Part shown: piece after piece, positions 24,052 through 33,776 of the stretch | How positions within the stretch are numbered: position 1 is the first letter of the stretch | How the letters are laid out: each line of letters opens with the position of its first letter | Source of the DNA: Planctomycetota bacterium | Lineage (GTDB): Bacteria > Planctomycetota > Planctomycetia > Pirellulales > JADFKK01 | Length of the DNA: 35,626 bases | Assembly: GCA_022564995.1 (NCBI GenBank) | Contig: JADFKK010000041.1 | Coordinates: 1 to 35,626 of the forward strand | Direction of reading: 5' to 3' | Notes under the pieces: generated by a model | What the model was told of the DNA's origin: nothing | The model's database searches: none | Seen by the model: the letters and a program-made list of their open reading frames with translations, nothing else | Program-made: the position numbers and the translations under genes

Positions 24052-24152
24052 CAGCCCAGCGAGCGGCGCCAACTGCGACGTGCGGCGGTCAACGCGTCGC
24101 GTTTGAGGATGAAGCAAACTGGCCGGAACACGAGACCAGACTCGGGAGTGCG

Positions 24153-25559
24153 ATGAATTACCGGGGGAAAAAATCAGCCGGCCTTGTGTGCGGCGTGCTG
24201 GCCCTGCTCTTGCTGGCGAGCCTCTCAGGCTGCGCCGGCTCGGCCGAGCGATCGGGACTTGGTGCGGCGCGTGCGGGCGGTCCGCCGAACTTTCCAGGCC
24301 CGATCATGCACGGCTATCATCCGACCACTTGGCGAGAATTGCCCGACGTGCAAGCCGGAAGCGAAATGGAACTCTCGGCCGATTCGCCGCTGAAAACGCC
24401 TGAACAGGTTCCCGCAAAGAAGACGGTCGAACAAATTCCAGCACCGAAACTGAAAGCTCCTGAACAAGCCCCGGCGGCGAAAACACCCGAACTGGCGCCG
24501 CCTCCGCCAAAGAGAACGGGCCGTTTGTGGCGGAAGATCGCGCGCGGGGCTGAAACCAAGGCAAGCGCCGAAATCAAAACGGACCAGGTCAAGTTGCCGC
24601 CGCGCAGCGTGGCCCGCAAAGCCGCAGTCGAGACGCGCGCCGTCAAGCCACGGCTGCCGCTCAACGCCGAACCGCGTTCTCGCCAACCGAGTGACACGAT
24701 GACCCGCCAGCCAACCGAGATCGCGCGGGCGGCCGTCGCCTTAGGCGAAGCCCAAGGCGAACGCATCGCTGCATTTCACGGCCAGCCCGCACCGCGACCT
24801 GAGCGCGCCATCGCGTCCACGCTGCCGAAGCCACGTTTCGTCAAAGTTACCGCGGCGTTGACGCCCGTAACAACGAGACGTCTGGTCGATCTGGTCCGCA
24901 CCGCCAAGGCGACGCCGCTATCGAGTGCGACCGTCGAGCCGTCGCAGCGTAAGACGGCATGGTCCGCGAAGAGATCATCGAAATCTCCCCCCCAGCAAAC
25001 GGCGCCCGCGCCGACGGTATGGCGGCCCGCGCCTAAAAGACCATTATTGACGCGGTTCGGTCATGCACCGTCACCGTCGAATACTCCGGCGAGCCGTTCC
25101 GCCTATGTTCAATTGTCGACCGTAGCTGACGGACCGCTTACTGGTGATAGGGTCGTGCAAGCTAGTTCGCAGACGACTCGCGCGACGCCCGGACCAACGC
25201 TCAGCAAGCCAACCTCAACCGTTCGTCTTATCACGATGCCGCCTCGAACGACGGCTGGGCGTGCGGCCGTGTCGCAGTCCACCGTTGCGGTTAAGGGGGC
25301 CAGCGCGGCGCCGTCGGATCTACCGCTGCGGTTACCACGACGGGTCGTAATGTCGCCGGCGTCCGAGATCCGTGTGGTGCGATTCTTGGAACTCGACGAA
25401 CATCAGCCCGCTGAATCAAGAATCACAGCGCCGCGCCCCGCGCTGCACATTCGGCCCAACGCCACCGTCTCGGGAGTTGCCGGCGGGCGAAGCACGATCC
25501 GACTGACCGTGCCGCCGCGGCAGCCGTCGCGCCGGTTGACGTCATCTCTCAAGCGATGA
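24153..25559 (+). CDS. Proline- and lysine-rich lipoprotein, hypothetical
   Basis: The 468-residue product starts with a clear lipoprotein signal (LLLASLSGC, Cys27). A short segment GPIMHGYHPTTWRELPD follows. The remainder is low-complexity, Pro, Ala, Thr, Lys and Arg rich sequence, including imperfect APEQAPA-like repeats near residues 78-115, probably disordered. GGGAG lies 4 bases before the ATG. It follows the export lipoprotein by about 100 bases on the same strand, so it may accompany it at the cell envelope. No domain is recognised. Confidence 0.7.
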   Translation: MNYRGKKSAGLVCGVLALLLLASLSGCAGSAERSGLGAARAGGPPNFPGPIMHGYHPTTWRELPDVQAGSEMELSADSPLKTPEQVPAKKTVEQIPAPKLKAPEQAPAAKTPELAPPPPKRTGRLWRKIARGAETKASAEIKTDQVKLPPRSVARKAAVETRAVKPRLPLNAEPRSRQPSDTMTRQPTEIARAAVALGEAQGERIAAFHGQPAPRPERAIASTLPKPRFVKVTAALTPVTTRRLVDLVRTAKATPLSSATVEPSQRKTAWSAKRSSKSPPQQTAPAPTVWRPAPKRPLLTRFGHAPSPSNTPASRSAYVQLSTVADGPLTGDRVVQASSQTTRATPGPTLSKPTSTVRLITMPPRTTAGRAAVSQSTVAVKGASAAPSDLPLRLPRRVVMSPASEIRVVRFLELDEHQPAESRITAPRPALHIRPNATVSGVAGGRSTIRLTVPPRQPSRRLTSSLKR

Positions 25560-25561
25560 AG

Positions 25562-26236
25562 TCACTTCTCGGCCGGCTCTCGAAATTGCCCGGCGTCGTT
25601 GGCCTGCCAAAAGGTTTTGTCCTCGACGTCCATCGCCGTCAGCCAGCCGCCACCGCAGCAGAAGGTGTCGATGCAAACAAAAAAATCTCGATCGAGAACA
25701 TCACCGTTCTCTTGCGGTGTGTGGCCGAGAATGACGGTCTTGCCCGAGATGTGTCGCCGCGCTGGCGTCGATTCGCGCAGCGAACACCAGCGGAGCATCA
25801 ACGGAGTTTGCTCCGCGAGCGGAACACTGGGATCGAAATTGGCATGGGAAAAAAGATGGTGATCCGTCTCGTGGTATGGCCGACAAGATTCAAGAAACGC
25901 GAGATGGTCGGCCGGCAATGCCCGCGGATGCGTACCATGTCCATAGGAGTCTAACGTCGCCACGCCGCCGCAGCGCAGCCAACCTTGCAGGGCCTCTGTG
26001 TCGGACCGCGAGGCAAGCAACATCTCTTCGTGGTTTCCCAGCAGCGGCACGAGGGTGCATTGCTGCGCAAGCTCGACGAGCCGCTGGAGAACGGCCCGGC
26101 TATCTGGTCCGCGATCGACGTAATCGCCCAACAGCACGATGGTGTCTTGCGGAGTCGGCCGCAGCCGGTCGAGCAGTGCCGAGAGCGCGACCGCACAGCC
26201 GTGAATGTCGCCGATGGCAATCGTACGAGCGGTCAT
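25562..26236 (-). CDS. Metallophosphatase, PrpA/ApaH-like serine/threonine phosphatase
   Basis: The 224-residue protein carries all calcineurin-type metal motifs in order: GDIHG (9-13), GDYVDRG (37-43), GNHE (67-70), the later His in FSHANFD, and LGHT. Length and layout suit bacterial PPP-type phosphatases and symmetric diadenosine tetraphosphatases. The substrate cannot be told from sequence alone. It converges with the preceding lipoprotein gene, their stop codons only 2 bases apart, with no visible terminator between. Confidence 0.88.
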   Translation of the reverse strand: MTARTIAIGDIHGCAVALSALLDRLRPTPQDTIVLLGDYVDRGPDSRAVLQRLVELAQQCTLVPLLGNHEEMLLASRSDTEALQGWLRCGGVATLDSYGHGTHPRALPADHLAFLESCRPYHETDHHLFSHANFDPSVPLAEQTPLMLRWCSLRESTPARRHISGKTVILGHTPQENGDVLDRDFFVCIDTFCCGGGWLTAMDVEDKTFWQANDAGQFREPAEK

Positions 26237-26350
26237 GATGATTCTCGGCCATGGATTCGCGAGGAGACAGAGATGCGATTCCTATTACGCAAGCATACTA
26301 TATCGCTCATTGTGGCCAATATCGGCGATCGCTGTCATGTGGAGTTGAAT

Positions 26351-26376
26351 GCGCCGCGGCAAGCCGGCGGCCTACG
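26351..26376. repeat. GCCGCGGCAAGCCGGCGGCC repeat at the 3' end of the FAH-family gene
   Basis: The repeat contains the stop codon (26372-26374) of the minus-strand FAH-family gene. Other copies are at 33582-33608 (one change), 33745-33771, 35305-35331 (inverted, one change) and 35387-35413. Confidence 0.75.
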
Positions 26377-27325
26377 TGACCGGCGAGGTGAGCGTGCCGA
26401 TTTCGCTGATCGTCGCTTCTAGCACGTCGCCCGCGCGCAAATACGTGTTCTTCGTGGCGCCGATGCCGGCGGGGGTGCCGGTGGAGATCAGGTCGCCGGG
26501 CTCCAACGTGACGAAGCTGGAGATGAACTCGATTACGGCCGCCACCGGGAAAATCTGCTGGGCCGTGGTCGCCTGTTGTTTGACTTCCCCGTTGACGGTC
26601 AGCCGCATCTCCAGCGTTTGCGGATCGGGCACGTCGGCCGCCGAGACAACACACGGGCCACATGGACAAAAGCCGTCGTGCCATTTGCCGTGCAGCCAGT
26701 CGAAGAATGCGTCCTTGTCGCGATCCGTGCGATCGGAGTTAGGAAAGAAGCGGCGGTCAGAGATGTCGTTGATGATCGTGTAACCGGCGACGTAGTCCAG
26801 GGCGTCGGCCTCTTTAACACCCTTGGCCACTCGGCCGATCACCACGGCCAATTCCAACTCCCAGTCGATGCAATTGGGCGAAACCTCGGGAATCGGCACC
26901 GGTCGGCCCGGATCGGTGAGGGTTGTGCTCGCCGGTTTCATGAACACGTACGGAAACGTCTCGGCCCGCGCGGCCGCGATGCCGCCGCTCTCTTCGATGT
27001 GCTCGGCGTAATTGCCGGCCAACAGCAGCAGCTTGTTCGGACGGGGTACGGGGACGAGCAATTGAACGTCGTCGACGGGCCGGCGCAATTCGCCCGGCAA
27101 GTCATCGGCCTGTTCGTCGACCCATTGGCTCAACGTCGCGGCGGCCTGATGCGCGCTGCCATCTGGCGGAAGAAACGCCAACAGATCATCCCCAGCGGGC
27201 AGATCGATCCGCTGGCCCGTCTTGGCGGCGTAAGCCTCGGCGGCAGCAATGATCGGCACCACGTGCGTATCGCAATAAAACGCCGCGGCCGGTGATCCGT
27301 TGTGGTCGATTCGGCAGATTCGCAT
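26372..27325 (-). CDS. Fumarylacetoacetate hydrolase family protein
   Basis: The 317-residue product has the FAH fold signature. NKLLLLAGNYAEHIEE is followed by DWELELAVVIGRVAKG with the metal-binding acidic residues. Then come YTIINDISDRRF and the C-terminal STGTPAGIGATK. Members hydrolyse or decarboxylate acylpyruvates and 2-oxo acids from aromatic or sugar acid breakdown. The exact substrate is unknown. An oxidoreductase and a solute symporter follow on the same strand upstream, so a shared catabolic role is possible. The stop codon is supplied by a dispersed repeat. Confidence 0.88.
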   Translation of the reverse strand: MRICRIDHNGSPAAAFYCDTHVVPIIAAAEAYAAKTGQRIDLPAGDDLLAFLPPDGSAHQAAATLSQWVDEQADDLPGELRRPVDDVQLLVPVPRPNKLLLLAGNYAEHIEESGGIAAARAETFPYVFMKPASTTLTDPGRPVPIPEVSPNCIDWELELAVVIGRVAKGVKEADALDYVAGYTIINDISDRRFFPNSDRTDRDKDAFFDWLHGKWHDGFCPCGPCVVSAADVPDPQTLEMRLTVNGEVKQQATTAQQIFPVAAVIEFISSFVTLEPGDLISTGTPAGIGATKNTYLRAGDVLEATISEIGTLTSPVT

Positions 27326-27345
27326 GATCGCCTTTCATTCAGTTA

Positions 27346-27396
27346 CGTGGCACCGGCGTCCCGCCGGTGGATCACAGGCGGGACGCCTGTGCCACG
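27346..27396. repeat. Compound hairpin between the FAH-family and oxidoreductase genes
   Basis: Outer arms CGTGGCAC and GTGCCACG enclose two inner units, CCGGCGTCCCGCCGG and CAGGCGGGACGCCTG, that can also pair with each other. It resembles other dispersed GC-rich hairpins of the window. Confidence 0.6.
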
Positions 27397-27403
27397 AATT
27401 CTT

Positions 27404-28471
27404 TTACTCCGCTCCGATCCGACATTCAATCCGCCGGCCTTCGCGCGACGACTCGTAAATCGTGTCGATTAGCTCCAGTGTGGCCACGGTCGAAGCCGCC
27501 GTGTTGCGACAGGCCCGGCCACTTTGTCCGGCCGCGTCGATCCAATCTTCGATCAGCGCGGCGCCCTTGCGACCGCCATAGCCGGGTGTTTCGTCGGCCG
27601 GCACGATGAACTCCTCTTCCATGGCGTGCCACTGCGGCTTGGGGCCGTGAATTTCGAGCACTCCGCCGGTATCCGGACGCGACGGATCCCAATGCACCCA
27701 GCGCTCACTGCCGCGGATCGTCCAGCGGCTTTCGCCGGCCCAGCGCGGCAGCCAGTATCCGCCCAGGAACGTCGCGATGCCGCCGCCGGAAAGATCCAAG
27801 ATCGCCACGCCGCCGTCTTCCACGTTGGCTGGCGTCGCCCCGAACACGCCACAACGGGCCGTGACGCCGACAACCTGCTCGCCGGTGACGTACAGCAGCA
27901 GATCGAGAAAATGACAGGCCAGCCAGCTAAAGAACCCGCCGCCACTCGCCTGGGCGTCGAACAGGTAATGATCCGGCCCCCGGCGTTTGACGTCGCTGGT
28001 GACAAAAGCCATCTCGACGCTGATCAGCTTGCCGAAGCTGCCGTCGCGGACCATGCGGCGCAATCGCCGCGCCGCCTCGTCGTAACGCCACATGTAGCCG
28101 TTCTGAAAAGCGACGCCGCTCTCGCCCACCGCCTCGGCAATCCGCCGGGCGTCGGCCCCGCTGCCGGCCACCGGCTTCTCGGCCAGCACGTGCTTGCCGG
28201 CCTTCGCGAGCGCGATCATCGCATCCGGTCCGACGTCGTTTGGCAAGCACACAACCGCCCCGTCGAATTCGCCGCCGGCAATCAACTCGTCAACCGTTTT
28301 GAACCGCGGCAAATCCGCATAGCGTTCTTCCAAGCTGGCGGTGCCGCCGTCGTAGCCGGGCATGATCGCGGTCAATTCGATGTCCGAGCCGGCATCTCGC
28401 AGCGCCTCACGCCAATGGGCGCCGTGTGGATGGTCGATGCCGACGAAGGCGATGCGAAAGGGTTGGGGCAT
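27404..28471 (-). CDS. Gfo/Idh/MocA family oxidoreductase
   Basis: The 355-residue product has an N-terminal NAD(P)-binding Rossmann start (RIAFVGIDHPHGAHW), the typical AKAGKHVLAEKPVA with the EKP motif near residue 98, and the conserved SGGGFFSWLACHFLDLLLY with catalytic-type His near residue 180. Members oxidise or reduce sugars, inositols and related alcohols. The substrate here is unknown. The glycine-rich loop is altered (GIDHPHG rather than GxGxxG), a feature seen in some members. Planctomycetes hold many paralogues. Confidence 0.9.
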   Translation of the reverse strand: MPQPFRIAFVGIDHPHGAHWREALRDAGSDIELTAIMPGYDGGTASLEERYADLPRFKTVDELIAGGEFDGAVVCLPNDVGPDAMIALAKAGKHVLAEKPVAGSGADARRIAEAVGESGVAFQNGYMWRYDEAARRLRRMVRDGSFGKLISVEMAFVTSDVKRRGPDHYLFDAQASGGGFFSWLACHFLDLLLYVTGEQVVGVTARCGVFGATPANVEDGGVAILDLSGGGIATFLGGYWLPRWAGESRWTIRGSERWVHWDPSRPDTGGVLEIHGPKPQWHAMEEEFIVPADETPGYGGRKGAALIEDWIDAAGQSGRACRNTAASTVATLELIDTIYESSREGRRIECRIGAE

Positions 28472-28607
28472 AATGATCGCGGAGAGGGGCCAAGCGGAGT
28501 CGTCGCGAACACTGCTCGCTCTGCGTATGAAAACGGATAACTGTTGCGGAAGTGTTACCCCGGATGGGGAGCCGTTTTCGCAGGAACTTGAGAACAGGGA
28601 TGTCGCA

Positions 28608-30227
28608 TCAGTCGGGCTGGGTAAGCGGCGATTTCTCTCGACGAGTATACCAAGTCAGCGCGGCCAAATCCTTGGCCCCCGAACGATCGAACAAACTGAA
28701 CAGGGCGGCGGAAGCGATCGTCACGGTCATCGCGCACGGCATCACCCAATTCGGGCTGAGGGTTGGAGTCAGATCGGCAATCACTCCCAATTTATGCAAA
28801 ACCCAACCGATCTGGCCGTAATACCCGATCAAAATACTCGTCAATATCCCACAGCTCGTGCCGGCAACTGCCGCGCGTCCGCGGACAAATGGCATGAACA
28901 TACCCATCAGAAACAGCCCGCCGAGCGGCGCGGTGATGGCGTTAAATGTGCGCGGCATGGCATCGATGATGCCCCAGCCGGGCGGGAGAAACTTCAGACA
29001 AAACGCGGCGACGGTGATAAACAGGCCGGCCACCAACGTGATCCAGCGTGCCCCGGCGACGTGACTTTTGCCAACCGACTCGGCGTTTTCACGGCCGCGG
29101 CGCTGCTGATGGCGTTTCCACTCGACCGACACCACGGTGGCAATCGAATTCACGCCCGAGTCGATGCTCGACATGGCCGCCGCCAGCAGCGCGGCGAGAA
29201 TTCCCCCGCCGAGCCCCGCGGGAAGTCGATGGACGGCAAACGACGGAAAGATCAAATCGTAGCGAACCTTCCCGGTCTCGGGGTCGAGGGGAAGTTCCGC
29301 GGTGTCCTGTCCGACGTAAAAATACAACATCGCTAACCCGACCGTCATCAACATCAGATTCAGCCCCACACCCAGCAGCGACCCCGTGACGAAGCTGCGT
29401 CGGGCGGCAGCGATGTCTTTGGTGCTGAAATACCGCTGCACCGTCATTTGATTCGCGGTATGTGCGCAGACGTGCCAGACGCACATGCTCATCGCGACGG
29501 TGACGACGGTGACGCGGACCGTCGGATCAAAACTGAACAGCGGCAGATGGTGTCCCGGCTTGGTTGCCGTCAAGCGCGCCACAGCCGCGTCGTACCACTG
29601 CGGAATCCAAGTGTCGGTCACGACGGCAACATAGGCGATCGTGAACACTCCGCCACCGACGAGCAACACGACCTGAACGACGTCGGTCCAGATCACGGCC
29701 CGCAACCCGCCGAGCATCGTGTAAATCGTCGCCACCACGCCGACCGTGCCGATCACCACACCGATCGGCACCCCGCTGACCGTCGACAGCGCGAGGGCCG
29801 AGACATACACCACAAACCCCATCCACAGCACGATCATCGCCACGAACAGCCCGGCCCCCAGCAGCCGCGTGCCGGGTCCGAAGCGATGTTCCAGGTATTC
29901 GTAGGCCGAGGTGAAGCGGAACCGCATCATGAACGGAATACAGAACAGCCAGACGATCACCATCTCGAACGGGATGGCCAGCATCTTGCCGAAAATGTTG
30001 GTCACGCCCGAGTTCCACACCTCGGCCGGTTCGGACAGATACGTCAGGCTGCTGAGCAGCGAGGCGATCACGCTCATGCCGACCGCGAACCAGGGCATGT
30101 TCCGCCCGGCCAGAAAATACTCCTCGTCGCTCTTCTGCCGGCGCGACAGATGGACCCCCAGCGCGATCATGCCGAGCAGGTACGCGGCGATGACGGCGTG
30201 GTCTTGCCAGGCGAGAGCGGAAGACAT
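28608..30227 (-). CDS. Sodium:solute symporter (SSS family)
   Basis: The 539-residue membrane protein has about 13 helices. SSS patterns are RRQKSDEEYFLAGRNMPW near residues 29-46, YLEHRFGPGTRLLGA, IYTMLGGLRAVIWTDVVQ and a conserved helix SSIDSGVNSIATV. SSS carriers import sugars, amino acids, organic acids or urea with sodium. The specificity is not readable. It lies upstream of the oxidoreductase and FAH-family hydrolase on the same strand, about 135 bases away, so it may bring in their substrate. Confidence 0.93.
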   Translation of the reverse strand: MSSALAWQDHAVIAAYLLGMIALGVHLSRRQKSDEEYFLAGRNMPWFAVGMSVIASLLSSLTYLSEPAEVWNSGVTNIFGKMLAIPFEMVIVWLFCIPFMMRFRFTSAYEYLEHRFGPGTRLLGAGLFVAMIVLWMGFVVYVSALALSTVSGVPIGVVIGTVGVVATIYTMLGGLRAVIWTDVVQVVLLVGGGVFTIAYVAVVTDTWIPQWYDAAVARLTATKPGHHLPLFSFDPTVRVTVVTVAMSMCVWHVCAHTANQMTVQRYFSTKDIAAARRSFVTGSLLGVGLNLMLMTVGLAMLYFYVGQDTAELPLDPETGKVRYDLIFPSFAVHRLPAGLGGGILAALLAAAMSSIDSGVNSIATVVSVEWKRHQQRRGRENAESVGKSHVAGARWITLVAGLFITVAAFCLKFLPPGWGIIDAMPRTFNAITAPLGGLFLMGMFMPFVRGRAAVAGTSCGILTSILIGYYGQIGWVLHKLGVIADLTPTLSPNWVMPCAMTVTIASAALFSLFDRSGAKDLAALTWYTRREKSPLTQPD

Positions 30228-30229
30228 GG

Positions 30230-30302
30230 TGTAGGAGGCGACTCCTGCCGCCGATGAATGGACGTTTTACACCGGAATCGGTGACAGGAGTCACCTCCTA
30301 CA
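30230..30302. repeat. Inverted TGTAGGAGG repeat upstream of the symporter
   Basis: Arms 30230-30247 (TGTAGGAGGCGACTCCTG) and 30285-30302 match at 17 of 18 positions. The left arm begins 3 bases before the symporter start codon, so it overlaps its leader. Related units are at 20975-20997 and 33709-33731. Confidence 0.65.
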
Positions 30303-30364
30303 AAATTTATCAACGGCTGCTTAGCGCCGCGAGAGCTTGGGCGCCCCGAAGGTTTCCGCCGCCA

Positions 30365-30610
30365 TTAACCGGCCAGCACGTTGATGCGGCGGCCTTTGCG
30401 GTCGAAGTGGACCTTGCCATCGACGAGGGCGTAGAGTGTGTAGTCGTTGCCCATGCCGACGCCGTGGCCGGGATGGAATTTGGTGCCGACCTGCCGGATC
30501 AGGATGTTGCCGGCGATGACCGCCTCGCCGCCGAAACGCTTGACGCCGCGTCGTTGGCCGCGGGAGTCTCGTCCGTTTCGGCTGGAGCCTTGTCCCTTTT
30601 TATGCGCCAT
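30365..30610 (-). CDS. rpmA: 50S ribosomal protein L27
   Basis: The 81-residue product begins [16 protein letters not shown] and shows the L27 core [22 protein letters not shown]27 reaches the peptidyl transferase centre with its N-terminus. The start is set at 30610, since the frame is open 10 codons further but the mature-type N-terminus is standard. The common upstream partner rplU (L21) is not present; instead a secreted hypothetical protein lies there. Confidence 0.97.
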   Translation of the reverse strand: MAHKKGQGSSRNGRDSRGQRRGVKRFGGEAVIAGNILIRQVGTKFHPGHGVGMGNDYTLYALVDGKVHFDRKGRRINVLAG

Positions 30611-30699
30611 GGGTCCGCTCGTGCTGGGCCCCTCGGCCAACGCACATCGCGCCGGATGGGGGGAGGGTAAGAATCGGGATGTTCAACAATCCCGTATTA

Positions 30700-31890
30700 T
30701 TACCGCCAAACCCATTCATAGTCAAGCGTGCCCTTGCCCTCGGAGGGCGGCCCACCATAGCGAATCTCCCGCTCGCTCTGATAGAATTCGTCGCCCGGCC
30801 GCCAGAATCGCAGCCGCAGCGTCTTATGACGAAGGACTCGCTCGTGACGTAGCGGCTTGCGGATCGGCTTGTCGTCTTTGTCTCGCAACACAATCTTGGG
30901 CCGATCGAGAGGGCGGGGCTTGGGGTTCTGTTCGTCGCGATCCTGCCAGCGGTAGGCGTTGGTCAGGCCTTCGACATAGATGGAAAACTTGTCCATTTTC
31001 TTGAAGTCTTTGTCGCTGTCGGTCCAAGTGGCCACGCCCCAGACGCTGTTATCCTCGCGGCCCTTGCTGAGCGGGATCGGACGGGAGCTGATTTCAACGG
31101 TCGAGAGCAGCTTGCGTTTGGGATCCTCGCGCTGTTGAATGGCCGGAATAGCCGCGGGGATGACCCGGTCGAGATAGCCCTTGTCGTATTCTTCGCTGTG
31201 CAGCACGAAGCGGGGCAGGAACCGCACCAGACCGTCGCTTTTTACGATTCGGAAGGCGTCTTTGTAGGCGGTTTCGGCTGTAATGGCGGTCTTCTTGAAG
31301 TCCTTGTCACCGCCCGTCCACTCGGCAAGAGTCGGCGAGGCGGCGCCCTGGGTGTCCTTGACCGCTTCCAGTTGGTCGCCGGTGTTTTTCACACGAAAGA
31401 CGAGATACCAGATGAGCTTCTTGGTCATCTTGCCGCTGGGCTGCGGGATGTCGATCCACATCATCCGCAACGGCTTGAAGGTGAATTCGAGATACCAAAT
31501 CTTGCGGCGATACACCATGTTGGCCGCCATGCCCTCAAGCGTGTCTTCGGAGAAATTCGGCTTCCATTTCAACAAGTCGGGATGCCGCAAAATCTCGACC
31601 ACTTGATGGTTGCTCGAGCGAAGTATCTTGTCGATGTCACGACCGAGAACTGTAGGCGGAAAGTGCGAGGAGGTCGTCTCGACAGCGTCCCGATCGACCG
31701 GGATGGTCGTTTCGACCCCGCGCGCCAGGGAACGGATCGGCGGGCCGACCGGCGAACGCGATTTCGCGCTGGCGGTCTTCGATTTCGGCTGTGATTTCGG
31801 CTGTGGCGCCGGATCCTGACCCGACACCATCGTGGTCGATAGGCCAACGGCGGCCAGAAACAGGAGACTCAAACAAGTTCGTGCGAGCAT
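30700..31890 (-). CDS. Secreted hypothetical protein
   Basis: The 396-residue product has a signal peptide (about 1-24, ending near VSGQ), a Pro/Lys-rich linker and then a folded-looking region of about 320 residues. Distinct stretches are [37 protein letters not shown] and the C-terminal [20 protein letters not shown]. No catalytic motif or membrane helix is visible apart from the signal. It is probably a planctomycete-restricted envelope or periplasmic protein. It lies upstream of rpmA on the same strand. Confidence 0.75.
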   Translation of the reverse strand: MLARTCLSLLFLAAVGLSTTMVSGQDPAPQPKSQPKSKTASAKSRSPVGPPIRSLARGVETTIPVDRDAVETTSSHFPPTVLGRDIDKILRSSNHQVVEILRHPDLLKWKPNFSEDTLEGMAANMVYRRKIWYLEFTFKPLRMMWIDIPQPSGKMTKKLIWYLVFRVKNTGDQLEAVKDTQGAASPTLAEWTGGDKDFKKTAITAETAYKDAFRIVKSDGLVRFLPRFVLHSEEYDKGYLDRVIPAAIPAIQQREDPKRKLLSTVEISSRPIPLSKGREDNSVWGVATWTDSDKDFKKMDKFSIYVEGLTNAYRWQDRDEQNPKPRPLDRPKIVLRDKDDKPIRKPLRHERVLRHKTLRLRFWRPGDEFYQSEREIRYGGPPSEGKGTLDYEWVWR

Positions 31891-32112
31891 AATTCGGCCA
31901 CGTGGAGCGCGTGAAAATGCGGAAAAGACGTAGACTGCGATACTTCAGTATACTTAGACACGGACCCGTCAGTCAAGGTTTCGAGGCGCCCGGACGCCGC
32001 AAGCAAATAACCCTCGAGAGGGGATCTTTCGATGGCGGCGCCCGCCAGCCTCTGGCGCTAAGTTCGCACTACCGCCTGCCAGCTATTGCGAATTCAGCTA
32101 CCAGCCGTGAAA

Positions 32113-33549
32113 TTACTTACGGGCTGCTTTATCTGCTTTCGAGCCGGCTGCGGGCTTCTCGGCTACCCTTGGTGCGGCGAATCGTAGCGAGGAGAGCATG
32201 ACCAAATCGGCGGTCGCGAATCGCTCCATAAGCGACGATTCGAGGGCAAAAACGAAGGTTGCCTGGTGCCCCTTGGTGTCCGAGACATGAAGATAAATCC
32301 AGCGGATCGACAGATCCGAAACACTGCCGCTGGCGACCACCCGAATTACCTGATATCCGGCGGCTGTTTTCGTCTGCGCGGCTCCGTCGATTTTCTTGAG
32401 ATTCTGTCCCAGCGCCTTTCGGACCTGCGCCCTGAACGAATCGAGAGTGACCGGATCGCTCGATTCTTTGCCCGACGGCGTGGCAATTTTGCACTGTGCG
32501 ACCAACTCTCCGCGGTCGACCAGCCGCAGCACGCTGAGGCCGGGCTGCTCGGCGACGATGTGCCAACGGGGATCGTGCAGCAGGGTATATTGCCCGGCGG
32601 CCGTGTATTTCAGCAGAGTGCTATGGGCGTCGGCGGTGAGGTCGATGTTCGCGATTGCCTTGTCGCTGAGCTGATCGTTGAGTGTCCCAGCGGCCCGTTT
32701 CCCAGTGACCCGTTTCCCAGTAGCATGGGACGATCCGATCGCCATCTGTAGCTTTGCCGTGACTTTCAGGCCGGGCGAGGCGTGGCCGATCGAGCGATTC
32801 TCGCGCATCGCCAACGCCAGGCTGGTGATTCGTCGCTGCGTCAGATGGTAGGTGAAGCGGGCGTTCAGCTCGATTTCGCTCGACACACCGCCCACGGCAC
32901 CCACCATGGTGCCTTTCATTTCCACGCTCGCCACATTGCCTTTGACCTCCGCCAATCGGCATTTCACCTCGCTGTGGCTGGCTGCGTCGAGCCCCAGAAA
33001 CGTGGCCAACGCCTGGGGCGGCGGGCTCCATTCCTCGTCGATGTGGACCTTCCGATTGGGGAGCAATCGATCGAGCAGCAGGCTGTTGCCGATCACGTCG
33101 ATCAGATCCAGCTCTTCACGAGAAAGGTGGTCACCAGGGCAAATCATCGTGATTCCCTCTTTACCGGCAGCCAGGGCGATCCGGCGATGATCGGCCGGCA
33201 GCGTTTGCCGGATCGCCTTGGCCTTGATCGTGATCGTCGCTTCCGCCCTCTCGTATAGCCGCAGCGAGCGAGAAACCTGGCCCGTCTCGGCATCGACCTC
33301 GACAACCCGCTCGTCATATTGCAGATTGCCGGCCACCTTCAGCGGCAACTGGTCGACCTTGCCCTCACCGGCCAGCTTCAAGTGACCCTCGACATTGAGC
33401 ACCACCCGCACGTTCGTGATTTGGCCACGTTGTGCCGCCGCCCGCAGCAAATAAGTCTTAGCCGCCCCGGTATCGGCTGCCGGCAACGCGGTCGTCAGCG
33501 TGGCGGCGATCAGCAGGATGGCTAGCAAATGAATGAATAAGCGGTTCAT
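32113..33549 (-). CDS. Secreted hypothetical protein with signal peptide
   Basis: The 478-residue product starts at 33549 with a clear signal peptide (about 1-25, ending LPAA). The body is mainly beta-like: repeated charged strands such as AKTYLLRAAAQRGQITNVRVVLNVEG and a central GAVGGVSSEIELNARFTYHL. The tail after about residue 455 is Ala/Lys-rich. Short upstream extension to 33594 is open but adds no signal-like sequence. No family is recognised. Confidence 0.72.
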   Translation of the reverse strand: MNRLFIHLLAILLIAATLTTALPAADTGAAKTYLLRAAAQRGQITNVRVVLNVEGHLKLAGEGKVDQLPLKVAGNLQYDERVVEVDAETGQVSRSLRLYERAEATITIKAKAIRQTLPADHRRIALAAGKEGITMICPGDHLSREELDLIDVIGNSLLLDRLLPNRKVHIDEEWSPPPQALATFLGLDAASHSEVKCRLAEVKGNVASVEMKGTMVGAVGGVSSEIELNARFTYHLTQRRITSLALAMRENRSIGHASPGLKVTAKLQMAIGSSHATGKRVTGKRAAGTLNDQLSDKAIANIDLTADAHSTLLKYTAAGQYTLLHDPRWHIVAEQPGLSVLRLVDRGELVAQCKIATPSGKESSDPVTLDSFRAQVRKALGQNLKKIDGAAQTKTAAGYQVIRVVASGSVSDLSIRWIYLHVSDTKGHQATFVFALESSLMERFATADLVMLSSLRFAAPRVAEKPAAGSKADKAARK

Positions 33550-33581
33550 GGCGTTTTCGGCAAAGAGATATATCAGTCGAT

Positions 33582-33771
33582 GGCGCCGCGGCAAGCCGAC
33601 GGCCTACAAGCCCGATAGACGTAAATCGACCATCGACCGCAAGCCGGTCCAGCGGAAACAGTCGACCCCCAAATTTCCTTGATCCGTACAGGGCGATGGC
33701 CTCTGGGCCGCCGTCGGAGACGCCTCCTACAGACGGCGCGATTTGGCGCCGCGGCAAGCCGGCGGCCTACG
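33582..33771. repeat. Cluster of dispersed repeats between two genes
   Basis: Three units are visible: GCGGCAAGCC-type repeats at 33582-33608 and 33745-33771, and an inverted exact copy of the 23-base TGTAGGAGG unit at 33709-33731. The rest of the interval shows no gene. Confidence 0.65.
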
Positions 33772-33776
33772 AATCG

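Noticed and set aside
26576..27295. Open frame of 239 codons on the plus strand opposite the FAH-family gene
   Set aside because: It is a shadow of a conserved gene, with no motif or credible ribosome-binding site.
27524..28540. Open frame of 338 codons on the plus strand opposite the oxidoreductase
   Set aside because: It is antisense to a well-supported Gfo/Idh/MocA gene and has no recognisable domain.
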